Below, piece by piece: positions 44,961-52,636 of a stretch of 64,000 nt of DNA (within the stretch, counting starts at the first letter, position 1; each line of letters opens with the position of its first letter). A program made the translations under genes and the position numbers. Source of the stretch: JABAAW01 sp965216605 (GTDB lineage: Bacteria; Pseudomonadota; Alphaproteobacteria; JABAAW01); NCBI GenBank assembly GCA_965216605.1, contig CBDCGG010000002.1, forward strand, positions 1,240,001 to 1,304,000, read 5' to 3'. The notes below the pieces were generated by a model. It ran no database searches and had not been told where the DNA came from. It was given only the letters and a program-made list of their open reading frames with translations.

Positions 44961-45725
44961 TCAAGCTTTGTTGATAGGGGCGATCGGGGTGGCGAGGTAG
45001 GTCGCAAGCCCTTGCTGCACATCTTTCGTATCCTGCACTAATTCTCCCTGAGAAATATGTACGACGCGCGAGCAGAGATCTGCTATAGAATCATTGTTGT
45101 GGCTGACAACTAGGATGGTTCGTCCGCTTTTGGAGATCTCGCGAATTTTTCGCGCGCATTTTTCACGAAAATCGAAGTCTCCTGCGGAAATAACCTCGTC
45201 GGCGATAAGAATTTCTCCGTCGACATGCGAGGCGATGGCGAAGCCCAAGCGGGTTTGCATGCCGGAGGAATATCGCTTGATCGGCGTGTCGATAAATTCT
45301 TCGACCCCCGCAAAATCGATGATGGCATCCATCTTTCGTCTTATGCTGCGGTCGTTCTCGCCGAGGATCGTCGCGTTGAGAACAAGGTTTTCTCGTCCCG
45401 TGAGTTCGGGGTGGAAGCCCGTGCCGAGCTCCAGCAGAGAAGCCACTCTTCCGCGCAAGCAGATGCTGCCTGAGGTTGGCAGCGTCACGCGCGAGAAGAT
45501 TTTCAACAGGGTAGATTTTCCTGCTCCGTTGCGCCCGACGATGCCGACGCATTCTCCTCTGTGGATCGTCAGGGAAATATCTTTCAACGCCCAAAACTTT
45601 TGAACAAGCCCATCCGAGCTCTTGCTGAAAAAATTTGCGATGCTATCGCGAAAGGTACGGAACTGCGCATCGGCATGAAGACTGTACATTTTGCTGACGC
45701 GCTCTGCGATAAGGATGGGTTTCAT
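44961..45725 (-). CDS. Polysaccharide/teichoic-acid-type ABC exporter, ATPase subunit
   Basis: 254 aa. Walker A GRNGAGKST (about 64-72), signature YSSGM, Walker B ILIADEVISAGD with the Glu, and the switch His in LVVSHN. The N-terminal SKMYSLHADA and FRDSIANFF stretch before the first beta strand and the AGDFDFREKC motif mark the KpsT/Wzt/TagH group that exports capsule, O-antigen or teichoic acid. It ends right after the ATPase domain, so it lacks the carbohydrate-binding C-terminal domain of Wzt. Partner permease is 44 bp upstream. No glycosyltransferases are in the window. Confidence 0.93.
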   Translation of the reverse strand: MKPILIAERVSKMYSLHADAQFRTFRDSIANFFSKSSDGLVQKFWALKDISLTIHRGECVGIVGRNGAGKSTLLKIFSRVTLPTSGSICLRGRVASLLELGTGFHPELTGRENLVLNATILGENDRSIRRKMDAIIDFAGVEEFIDTPIKRYSSGMQTRLGFAIASHVDGEILIADEVISAGDFDFREKCARKIREISKSGRTILVVSHNNDSIADLCSRVVHISQGELVQDTKDVQQGLATYLATPIAPINKA

Positions 45726-45769
45726 AGAGGATGCACTCTTGCGTTAGATTCTTGCGTTATACTTTTGTG

Positions 45770-46651
45770 TTATATTTGATCGATGTAGCGTGTTTCTAAG
45801 TGCCGAAAGATGCTCATGCCCGCCGCCAGCAACAGCGCTGTGGTGACAACAGAGACACCGAGTGCTTGCACAGGAAGCTCGCCGTATCCGAGCACAGCCC
45901 AGCGCATGCCTTGCACGATGCCTGTCAAGGGATTGTAGATCAGGAGGTTTTGCAATAACGGAGGTAAGAGTTCCAAAGGATATAGGATCGGGGTCAAGTA
46001 CATCCACATGGTGAGCGCGAAGCCGAAGAGAATCCCGATATCTCGAAAGATGGCTTGCGGTCCTGCGATGCACAACGAGAGTGCCAAGGCGAACAAGTAC
46101 ATCAGCAAGACAAAGCAGGGTAGGAAAACGACTTGCGGCGGCGGCGTTATTCCGTAAAGAAGCATGACAACAAGGAGGGCTATCATACCGACCGCCAAAT
46201 CTGCCAGGGGGGCTATCAGCATGCTGATCGGCAGCACCATACGAGGAAAATAGATACGCGTGATGATATGGGCGTTGCCTTGTAGAGAGTTCATCCCTTT
46301 TTGCAAGGCATCGGAAAAATACAACCACGGCACGATACCGCACATCACGAACACGGCGTAAGGGGTTTCTCCGGACGGAAAACGCACGATGTAGCGAAAG
46401 ATCGTTGCGAAGATGGCGACCGTCACCACAGGTCGCAGCACGAACCACAGGATGCCGAGCAGGGTTTGTTTGTACTGAACCGCCAGATCCTTTTTGATGA
46501 GCATCAGAGCGATCCCGCGTGCTTGCCACAATTCTCTAATGGTTTTGCGGAAGGATAGGGGTTGGGATGTGATCTTCACCTCGAAGGGAGCTGTTGTGTC
46601 GGGTCGTCGAGGCTTTTTAGCTGTCAAAAAACGGAATGGGGAGGGGAACAC
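45770..46651 (-). CDS. Polysaccharide-type ABC-2 exporter, permease subunit
   Basis: 293 aa, GTG start at 46651. A ~60-residue cytoplasmic head (ending MLIKKDLAVQYKQTLLGILW, the coupling region) precedes six TM helices (about 65-85, 95-115, 140-165, 175-200, 205-225 and 260-280). ITRIYFPRMVLP and YLTPILYPLELLP are typical of the KpsM/Wzm/TagG family. With the ATPase it should form a homodimeric exporter in the inner membrane. Upstream start choices are poor in ribosome-site sequence, so the true start may be a little further in. Confidence 0.92.
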   Translation of the reverse strand: MFPSPFRFLTAKKPRRPDTTAPFEVKITSQPLSFRKTIRELWQARGIALMLIKKDLAVQYKQTLLGILWFVLRPVVTVAIFATIFRYIVRFPSGETPYAVFVMCGIVPWLYFSDALQKGMNSLQGNAHIITRIYFPRMVLPISMLIAPLADLAVGMIALLVVMLLYGITPPPQVVFLPCFVLLMYLFALALSLCIAGPQAIFRDIGILFGFALTMWMYLTPILYPLELLPPLLQNLLIYNPLTGIVQGMRWAVLGYGELPVQALGVSVVTTALLLAAGMSIFRHLETRYIDQI

Positions 46652-46910
46652 AGGGTAGCGATGGCTGAGAAGACAATCGTCTTGCGATGACGAGTTTCGG
46701 ATTGTTGTATTTTAGGAAATTTTTGTCAAGAAAAAACGAGACAAGAAAAAGAGAGCTGAAAAAACAAAACAAGCAAAAGGGGAATTTATCCCCAAGAGAA
46801 ATTTATCCCCAAGGGGAATTTATCCCCAAGGGGAATTTATCCCCAAGAGAAATTTATCCACGAATAGAACAAGATTTCTTGTCTCTTGTTGCCGAATGCT
46901 GTAGGATGGG
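46652..46910. other. Divergent intergenic region, AT-rich flank plus 17-bp iterons
   Basis: Lies between the leftward ABC permease and rightward rimP. From 46690 to 46778 it is A-rich, then five iterons (next entry), then 47 bp to rimP. Promoters for both directions must lie here, but no clear -35/-10 pair is seen. A frame that reads through the iterons (46687-47250) is discarded as repeat translation. Confidence 0.6.
46779..46863. repeat. Five 17-bp iterons with DnaA-box-like core, upstream of rimP
   Basis: Copies start at 46779, 46796, 46813, 46830 and 46847. Each is G(G/A)G(G/A)AATTTATCCCCAA; the GGGGA/TCCCC ends form an inverted repeat around ATTTA in three copies. All contain TTATCCCCA, one mismatch from the DnaA box TTATCCACA; the last copy reads TTATCCACG, also one mismatch. 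Same-direction spacing of 17 bp and an AT-rich left flank fit either an initiator-protein site or an operator for rimP-nusA-infB. Function is inference. Confidence 0.85.
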
Positions 46911-47669
46911 GTGGTGGCTTTGTTTCTTGCCGATTCTCCTGAAGTTTGCGAACCTCGTGCACTACGTGCGGATGTTCGCGGGCAGGATGTTGCGACGGCA
47001 ACAGCGACGGCGGACGACAAGAACTTGGCGGCGGACGACGAGGACTTGGCTGAGGACTTGGCTGATGACTTGGCGGAGCGTTTGTTTTTTGGCAAAGCAG
47101 GCTCTGCGGCGGTGTGTCGGCGGGTGTTCGAACGTTGCCGCCTCCCAGTGCTGGGCGAGGGCTATATTTTTATACGTCTGCGCTTGCGTTCTGAGGGAAA
47201 AACACCGATACTGCAAGTTGTTATGGAACGAAACGATGGAGCACCGATGACTGTTGGCAATTGCGCTACTTTTTCTCGCTTTCTCTCGCCTATGCTGGAG
47301 GGAGAGGGATTGGTCTCTGCAGAGATGCGCCTAGAGGTGAGCTCGCCGGGGTTGGAAAGACCTCTGACGCGCCTGTCCGATTTCCAGCGTTTTGCAGGAT
47401 CCGATGTCGTGCTTGCGCTCGACAAGCAGAAGGCTCAAGCGAAAAGAGCTCAGGCGAAAAGAGAGCAAGCCTCGTCGACTTTGGACTTGTCGCGAAATTT
47501 TCTCGCTACCCTCGTCGGCGTCGAAGGGCGGAGCGTCGTCGTAGAGAGGGAAGGGGAACGCCTGTCGATTCCTGTAGAGGATATGGTTAAGGCGCAGCTT
47601 GTTGCCGTTTTCACAACAGATTCTCCCTCTGCCGCCTTGAAGTCCGACGAACGCTCAAGGAGAGAGTAA
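46911..47669 (+). CDS. rimP: Ribosome maturation factor RimP
   Basis: Needed for 30S subunit maturation. GTG start (46911 or the adjacent 46914) after TAGGA. 252 aa, longer than the usual 150-200. Core from about residue 70: LQVVMERNDGAPMTVGNCATFSRFLS in pieces, SAEMRLEVSSPGLERPL (family signature) and DFQRFAGSDVVLAL. The extra length is an N-terminal acidic, repeat-born helix (EDLAEDLADDLAER) plus a KAQAKRAQAKREQ insert that looks like slippage expansion. First gene of the rimP-nusA-ylxR-infB-methyltransferase-rbfA run; its stop overlaps the nusA ATG (TAATG). Confidence 0.9.
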   Translation: MVALFLADSPEVCEPRALRADVRGQDVATATATADDKNLAADDEDLAEDLADDLAERLFFGKAGSAAVCRRVFERCRLPVLGEGYIFIRLRLRSEGKTPILQVVMERNDGAPMTVGNCATFSRFLSPMLEGEGLVSAEMRLEVSSPGLERPLTRLSDFQRFAGSDVVLALDKQKAQAKRAQAKREQASSTLDLSRNFLATLVGVEGRSVVVEREGERLSIPVEDMVKAQLVAVFTTDSPSAALKSDERSRRE

Positions 47670-49375
47670 TGTTTCAGAGAGCAGACATGCTGTTGATCGC
47701 CGAGACGGTCGCACGCGAAAAGAGCATCGACAAGGAGAGAGTCTTCGAAGCGATGGAGCAGGCGGTGGAGAAGGCGGGGCATAGCAAATACGGCAGCGAG
47801 CATGACATTCGCGCCGCGATCGATCGCGAGTCGGGAGCAATCTTTCTGCATCGCTATCGGCTGGTGGTCGAGGGAGCAGCTTCTTCGGTCGATGAGGTGT
47901 CGCTGGAAGAAGCGCAACGATACGAGGGGGCGATCGAACTAGGGGGATATGTTAAAGAAGAACTGCCGCAGCCGGATGATTTCGGACGAATCGCTACGCA
48001 AATCGCAAAGCATGTGATCGTTCAGCAGGTGCGCGAGGCGGAACGCGAGCAGCAGTACGAAAAGTTCAAAGATCGCGTAGGTACCGCAGAGAGTGGTACC
48101 GTCAAGCGCATCGAGTACGGAAATTTGATCATCGACTTGGGGCAGGCGGAGGGTGTCATTCGCCGTGAGCATCTGATCCCGCGCGAGCATCTCAAACGCG
48201 GCGACCGCACGCTTGCCTATATCTACGAGGTCAAGCGCGACAACAGAGGTCCGCAGATCTTCCTCTCGCGTACCCATCCGCAGCTTATGGTCTTGCTCTT
48301 CCGTCAGGAGGTGCCGGAGGTCTATGACGGCGTTGTCGAGATTATGGGCTGCGCACGCGACCCAGGATCGCGCGCCAAGGTCGGCGTGCAATCTAAGGAT
48401 TCGTCGATCGATCCCGTCGGTGCCTGCGTCGGCATGCGCGGCAGCCGTGTGCAAGCGGTCGTCAGCGAGTTGCAGGGCGAAAAGGTCGATATCGTTCCCT
48501 TCTCCGAAGATATTGCAACCTATGTCGTCAACGCTCTCGCTCCCGCCGAGGTCACCAAGGTGGTGCTCGACGAGGAGAAAAGAAAGATCGAGGTCATCGT
48601 CGAGGAAGAGCAACTGTCGCAAGCAATCGGACGCAGAGGGCAGAATGTGCGCTTGGCTTCTCAACTAACTTCGTACGATATCGATCTCTTGAGCGAAAGC
48701 CAAGACTCAGAACGACGCGAGCAGGAGTTCTTGAAACGGCGCGACATGTTTGTCTCGGCGCTCGATGTCGACGATGTGATCGCGCGCCTGCTAATCACAG
48801 AGGGCTTTACCAGCATCGACGAGGTGGCTGAGGTTGTCGTCGAAGAACTGACAACTATCGAGGGATTCGACGAAACGCTGGCGAACGAGCTGCAAAGCCG
48901 CGCTCAGGTCTTTGTCGAAAAACGCACGAAGGAGCAGAAAAAACGTCTCAAGGAGTTGCAAGTTGAAAAGCAGCTGATCGATTTCTCGCACCTGAACTTG
49001 ACGAAGGTCGTCAAACTCGCAGAGGCGGGAATTCTTACCCTCGAAGACTTTGCAGGGCAGACACCCGAAGACTTGCTGGACGCAGAGGAGGGAGCACTCA
49101 ACGACGAAGAGTTGCAAAGCGATGCCGTCGGAAACATGATCTTGCAGGCACGACTCGCCTTGGGTTGGATATCACAGGAGGATTTGACACCTAAGGAAGA
49201 AGAAAAAACAGAAGAACAGACAGAACAGACTGAAGAGCAAACAGCAGAACAAACGCAAGCAGAACAAACGCAAGCAAAACAAACGCTCGCGGAGGAAGTC
49301 TTTTCCGTCGCGGCGGGGGCAGCAGCGGGCGAAGATCATGAAGAAGCACTTGCTACAGAGTCGCCACAGAGCTGA
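47669..49375 (+). CDS. nusA: Transcription termination/antitermination factor NusA
   Basis: 568 aa. N-terminal RNA-polymerase-binding domain (1-125), S1 domain (about 130-200, GTVKRIEYGNLIIDLGQAEG), KH1 and KH2 (GACVGMRGSRVQAVVSEL; SQAIGRRGQNVRLASQLT), then two acidic helix-hairpin-helix repeats (AGILTLEDFAGQTPEDLLD). The C-terminal ~55 residues are a Gln/Glu/Thr tandem repeat (EEQTEQTEEQTAEQTQAEQ), which appears slippage-derived. The 3' end overlaps the next start by 38 bp. Regulates pausing, termination and rRNA antitermination. Confidence 0.97.
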   Translation: MFQRADMLLIAETVAREKSIDKERVFEAMEQAVEKAGHSKYGSEHDIRAAIDRESGAIFLHRYRLVVEGAASSVDEVSLEEAQRYEGAIELGGYVKEELPQPDDFGRIATQIAKHVIVQQVREAEREQQYEKFKDRVGTAESGTVKRIEYGNLIIDLGQAEGVIRREHLIPREHLKRGDRTLAYIYEVKRDNRGPQIFLSRTHPQLMVLLFRQEVPEVYDGVVEIMGCARDPGSRAKVGVQSKDSSIDPVGACVGMRGSRVQAVVSELQGEKVDIVPFSEDIATYVVNALAPAEVTKVVLDEEKRKIEVIVEEEQLSQAIGRRGQNVRLASQLTSYDIDLLSESQDSERREQEFLKRRDMFVSALDVDDVIARLLITEGFTSIDEVAEVVVEELTTIEGFDETLANELQSRAQVFVEKRTKEQKKRLKELQVEKQLIDFSHLNLTKVVKLAEAGILTLEDFAGQTPEDLLDAEEGALNDEELQSDAVGNMILQARLALGWISQEDLTPKEEEKTEEQTEQTEEQTAEQTQAEQTQAKQTLAEEVFSVAAGAAAGEDHEEALATESPQS

Positions 49376-50126
49376 TGGCGCGGCTGTCGTCCGCCGTCGC
49401 CGTTGTTTCGTCTCACGCGAGACGCGCGATAGGAGCGACCTTTTGCGCTTCGTCTATGATGGCGAGCAGCAGCTCTGTTGGGACGCCGCCGAAAAACTGC
49501 CGGGACGGGGGTTTTGGCTTGCTTTGGAAAGGGATACGCTGCTCGGCGGAACGCGAAAGCTGATCGCAAGGCAGGCTTCAAAAAAAGGGCAAAGAGAGCA
49601 AGAAGGGCAAAAAACAGAAGACGAGAGGGGAGTAACGAAGAGAGGAGAGGGGCAAGGCGAGCAGAGGGCGACGGCAGAAGAGTTCCTTCGTTCTTGTGCG
49701 CTCGTGTTGGAGCAACGTTGCCTCTCCTTCATCGCGCTGGCAAGACGCGCCGGACTGGCGGTCGCGGGTGGGGGACGCTGTCTCGACATGGCGTGTGGGG
49801 GAGGTTTGAAAGTTCTGATCACAACGCCGCAATCTTCTCTGGAAGAGCGGCGAAAAATCCTAAAGGCACACAGACGCTCCGAGCCTCCTGTGTGTTGCGC
49901 GCGCTTTTCCGCGGTCGCGTTGGGACGTGTGTTTGCGCGCGAAGATGCCGTTTATGTCGGCGTGGGCGGCAAGAAGGCGGCTGCGACGACGGGGCTTGTC
50001 GAGCGATTGTTGCAGGAGATCGATCGTTTCGAAAAACTCTTGCGTATTCTGGAATGCGAATCGACGGAAGCTTGCAAACCCCTTCCTTATCCGACGCTCG
50101 GTATTTCATCAACGAAGGAGGCATAG
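49338..50126 (+). CDS. YlxR/DUF448 and L7Ae-like RNA-binding protein
   Basis: 262 aa. N-terminal YlxR domain: RRCFVSRETRDRSDLLRFV with PGRGFWL (the usual R-C-I-x-T-R-E and PGRG motifs), then a Lys/Glu/Gln-rich linker, then an L7Ae/L30e-like domain (CLSFIALARRAGLAVAGG, VLITTPQSS, VCCARFSAVALGRVFARED). This two-domain form is usual in alphaproteobacteria between nusA and infB and is thought to bind RNA. The start inside nusA is supported by the YlxR domain beginning right after it. Ends 2 bp before infB. Confidence 0.92.
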   Translation: MKKHLLQSRHRADGAAVVRRRRCFVSRETRDRSDLLRFVYDGEQQLCWDAAEKLPGRGFWLALERDTLLGGTRKLIARQASKKGQREQEGQKTEDERGVTKRGEGQGEQRATAEEFLRSCALVLEQRCLSFIALARRAGLAVAGGGRCLDMACGGGLKVLITTPQSSLEERRKILKAHRRSEPPVCCARFSAVALGRVFAREDAVYVGVGGKKAAATTGLVERLLQEIDRFEKLLRILECESTEACKPLPYPTLGISSTKEA

Positions 50127-50128
50127 GT

Positions 50129-52636
50129 ATGTCAGACAACAAGGGCTCAAGTTCAGGATCGGGGCGGCGCGGCGGACGCAACTTCGAAACCGGACAGGTC
50201 AAGCAGAGTTTTTCCAATCGCCGTACGCGCACCGTTCAGGTCGAGCGTCGCATTCGCAAAGGGGCAGCGAGCGACGATCCGAGCAACGCAGCTGCGAGCA
50301 TCGCTGGCAGAGGAGGGGATGCTGCGCGCACGCACGGACAAGCGGCGGGCGCGACGGATAGAGCCGCGGGGGCGGGGGCAGGAGCTAGAGTTGGTGTTGG
50401 AGTTGGAGCGGGTGTTGGAGGGCAAGCCTCTTCGTCGCCGCGCGAATCGGAGCTGCGCAACGCCGAGGAGAGGGCGCAAAGGGCGCAGCAAGATGGACAA
50501 CGAGACGGACAACGAGACGGACAGCGTCCAGCGCGTTCTACCCGCCCTCCACGCGAAGGGGCTGGACGGACGCCGAGCAAGGGGAAGGGCGGAGCAGCCA
50601 AACCCAGAGCGTCAACGCCGAAAGTGCGCGATACAGCCAAGCGTACTAGCAACAGCAAGAACACGCTGAAGAAGGTCAAGCCTACTTTCGAAAAGCGCCA
50701 GGGCAGGCTTACGATCCGCGACGCTTTGGACGAGGTGGATCGTGAGATCGAACGCCGTCGAGGAAAGTCGCTGGCGGCGATCAAGCGTGCGCGCGAGAAA
50801 CAGCGCGAGGAGATATTAGAGAGGTTGAAGAGCGGCGAGAAGGTGCGCAGGGAGGTTGTGGTGCCTGAGTCTGTCACGGTGGCGGATCTCGCCAATCGCA
50901 TGGCAGAGCAGCTCGACGATGTGGTGCGTGTGTTGGTCGGCTTGGACATCGGGGCTACGGCGCACGAGGTGCTTGATGCCGATAGTGCCGAGTTGGTCGT
51001 CGCCGAGTTTGGGCACAAGGCAAAACGGGTTGATTCGTCCGATTTGGAGACACGTTTGGAGGCGGAAGGGAGGGAAGAGCACGAGCGTTTTCCGCGTCCT
51101 CCTGTTGTTGTCGTGATGGGGCATGTCGATCATGGCAAGACGAGTCTTTTGGATGTGTTACGAAAATCTCGCGTCGCAAGCTCGGAGGCGGGTGGCATCA
51201 CGCAGCACATCGGTGCGTCGCGCGTTGTGCTTGCGGACGGTCGCAGCGTCACCTTTTTGGATACGCCTGGGCACGAGGCGTTTTCTTTAATGCGCGCGCG
51301 TGGTGCGAGCGCGACCGACCTTGTCGTTCTTGTCGTTGCTGCCGACGACGGCGTGCGTGCGCAGACGGTGGAGGCGATCAACCATGCGAAGGCTGCGAAT
51401 GCGCCTTTGATCGTCGGCATTTCCAAGTGCGACCTGCCGGGCGCGGATATTCCCAAAGTTTTGAGCGCGCTGGAATCGCGCGGTGTTTTGGTCGAAGACA
51501 AGGGGGGCGATGTGCTTTGCGTTCCTTTCTCGTCGCAGACGGGAGAGGGTATCGACAAGTTGTTGGAGGCGGTGTTGTTGCAAGCCGACTTGGGCGAGAT
51601 GAAGGCGGCGCGCGAGGGAACTTGTCGGGGGGTCGTGATCGAATCGCGCACCGAGAAGGGACACGGCGTGTTGGCGAGCTTGCTTTTGCAGGAGGGAACT
51701 TTGCGTAAAGGTGACATCGTCTTGGCGGGCGCGCACTGGGGGCGCATCCGAGTCATGTTGGACGAGCACGGCAAGCCTTGTAGCGAGGTGCTACCTTCGC
51801 AGCCGGTGCAAGTGACGGGGTTGCAAGGACATTTTCAGGCGGGCGAGACATTTCGCACGGTGGTGAATGAGGCGCGGGCGCGCGAGGTCGGCGAGCATCG
51901 TGCCGAGCAGCGCAAGGCGAAACGCCAAGCTAAGAGTTTGGCGAGCCAAAGCCAGCCCGAGTCGGTATTGCAGATGCTGGAGCAGGCGGATCTTGCGGCG
52001 GGTGTTCGTCGCTTTCCGTTTCTCGTTAAGGCGGACGCGCACGGTACGTTGGAGGTTGTCTTGCAGTCGTTGGAGAATATCGTGCTGGAGGGGGCGGAGT
52101 TGTTTGTCTTGCACTCGGAGGTTGGCGACATCTCCGAATCCGACATTTCGCTTGCCGCTGCGTCGGGAGCTCAGGTTTTGGGCTTTAGCGCAAAACCCAC
52201 GGCGAAGGCGCGTTTGCTTGCTAAGGGGCTCAAGGTCGAGATGCGTTTCTTTACCGTCTTGTACGAGCTTTTGGAAGCGGTTGAAGGAAGGCTCAAACAT
52301 ACGCTTGCTCCCAAGACGCGCGAGGTGCGACTGGGTTTGGCGGAGGTAAAGCAGGTCTTTCCTATTGGAAAGGTTGGCAACATCGCCGGTGCGGCGGTAC
52401 TGGAGGGGATTGTACGGCGAGGCGTGCGGGCGCGCGTCTTGCGCGGTGAAGAGAAGGAGGTTGTCCACGAGGGGCGTGTCAAGCAGCTCAAGAGTTTCAA
52501 GGAGGAGGTGCGTGAAATCACGAAAGGGGCAGAGTGCGGAATCGCCTTTGAAAACTTCCAAGACTTTGCTGCTCAAGATAGAATCGAATGCTTTGCCGTC
52601 GAGCAGATCGAAGAAAATATTGGCGCAGAGGCGTAA
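50129..52636 (+). CDS. infB: Translation initiation factor IF-2
   Basis: 835 aa. ATG at 50129 after AAGGAGG; the frame is open upstream through ylxR but that is shadow. Layout: disordered N-terminal domain with short tandem repeats (DGQRDGQRDGQRP, GAGARVGVGVGAGVGG); IF2 N-domain (VTVADLANRMAEQ); GTPase G1 GHVDHGKTS, G3 DTPGHEAF, G4 SKCD, then domains II-IV (GTLRKGDIVLAG; FRTVVNEARAREVGEH; the C-terminal GIAFENFQDF end). Binds fMet-tRNA and GTP and joins subunits. Its stop codon overlaps the methyltransferase ATG as TAATG. Confidence 0.97.
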   Translation: MSDNKGSSSGSGRRGGRNFETGQVKQSFSNRRTRTVQVERRIRKGAASDDPSNAAASIAGRGGDAARTHGQAAGATDRAAGAGAGARVGVGVGAGVGGQASSSPRESELRNAEERAQRAQQDGQRDGQRDGQRPARSTRPPREGAGRTPSKGKGGAAKPRASTPKVRDTAKRTSNSKNTLKKVKPTFEKRQGRLTIRDALDEVDREIERRRGKSLAAIKRAREKQREEILERLKSGEKVRREVVVPESVTVADLANRMAEQLDDVVRVLVGLDIGATAHEVLDADSAELVVAEFGHKAKRVDSSDLETRLEAEGREEHERFPRPPVVVVMGHVDHGKTSLLDVLRKSRVASSEAGGITQHIGASRVVLADGRSVTFLDTPGHEAFSLMRARGASATDLVVLVVAADDGVRAQTVEAINHAKAANAPLIVGISKCDLPGADIPKVLSALESRGVLVEDKGGDVLCVPFSSQTGEGIDKLLEAVLLQADLGEMKAAREGTCRGVVIESRTEKGHGVLASLLLQEGTLRKGDIVLAGAHWGRIRVMLDEHGKPCSEVLPSQPVQVTGLQGHFQAGETFRTVVNEARAREVGEHRAEQRKAKRQAKSLASQSQPESVLQMLEQADLAAGVRRFPFLVKADAHGTLEVVLQSLENIVLEGAELFVLHSEVGDISESDISLAAASGAQVLGFSAKPTAKARLLAKGLKVEMRFFTVLYELLEAVEGRLKHTLAPKTREVRLGLAEVKQVFPIGKVGNIAGAAVLEGIVRRGVRARVLRGEEKEVVHEGRVKQLKSFKEEVREITKGAECGIAFENFQDFAAQDRIECFAVEQIEENIGAEA

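Noticed and set aside
46687..47250. Open frame reading through the iterons and rimP region
   Set aside because: It translates the repeats and overlaps rimP out of frame; RimP signatures support the other frame.
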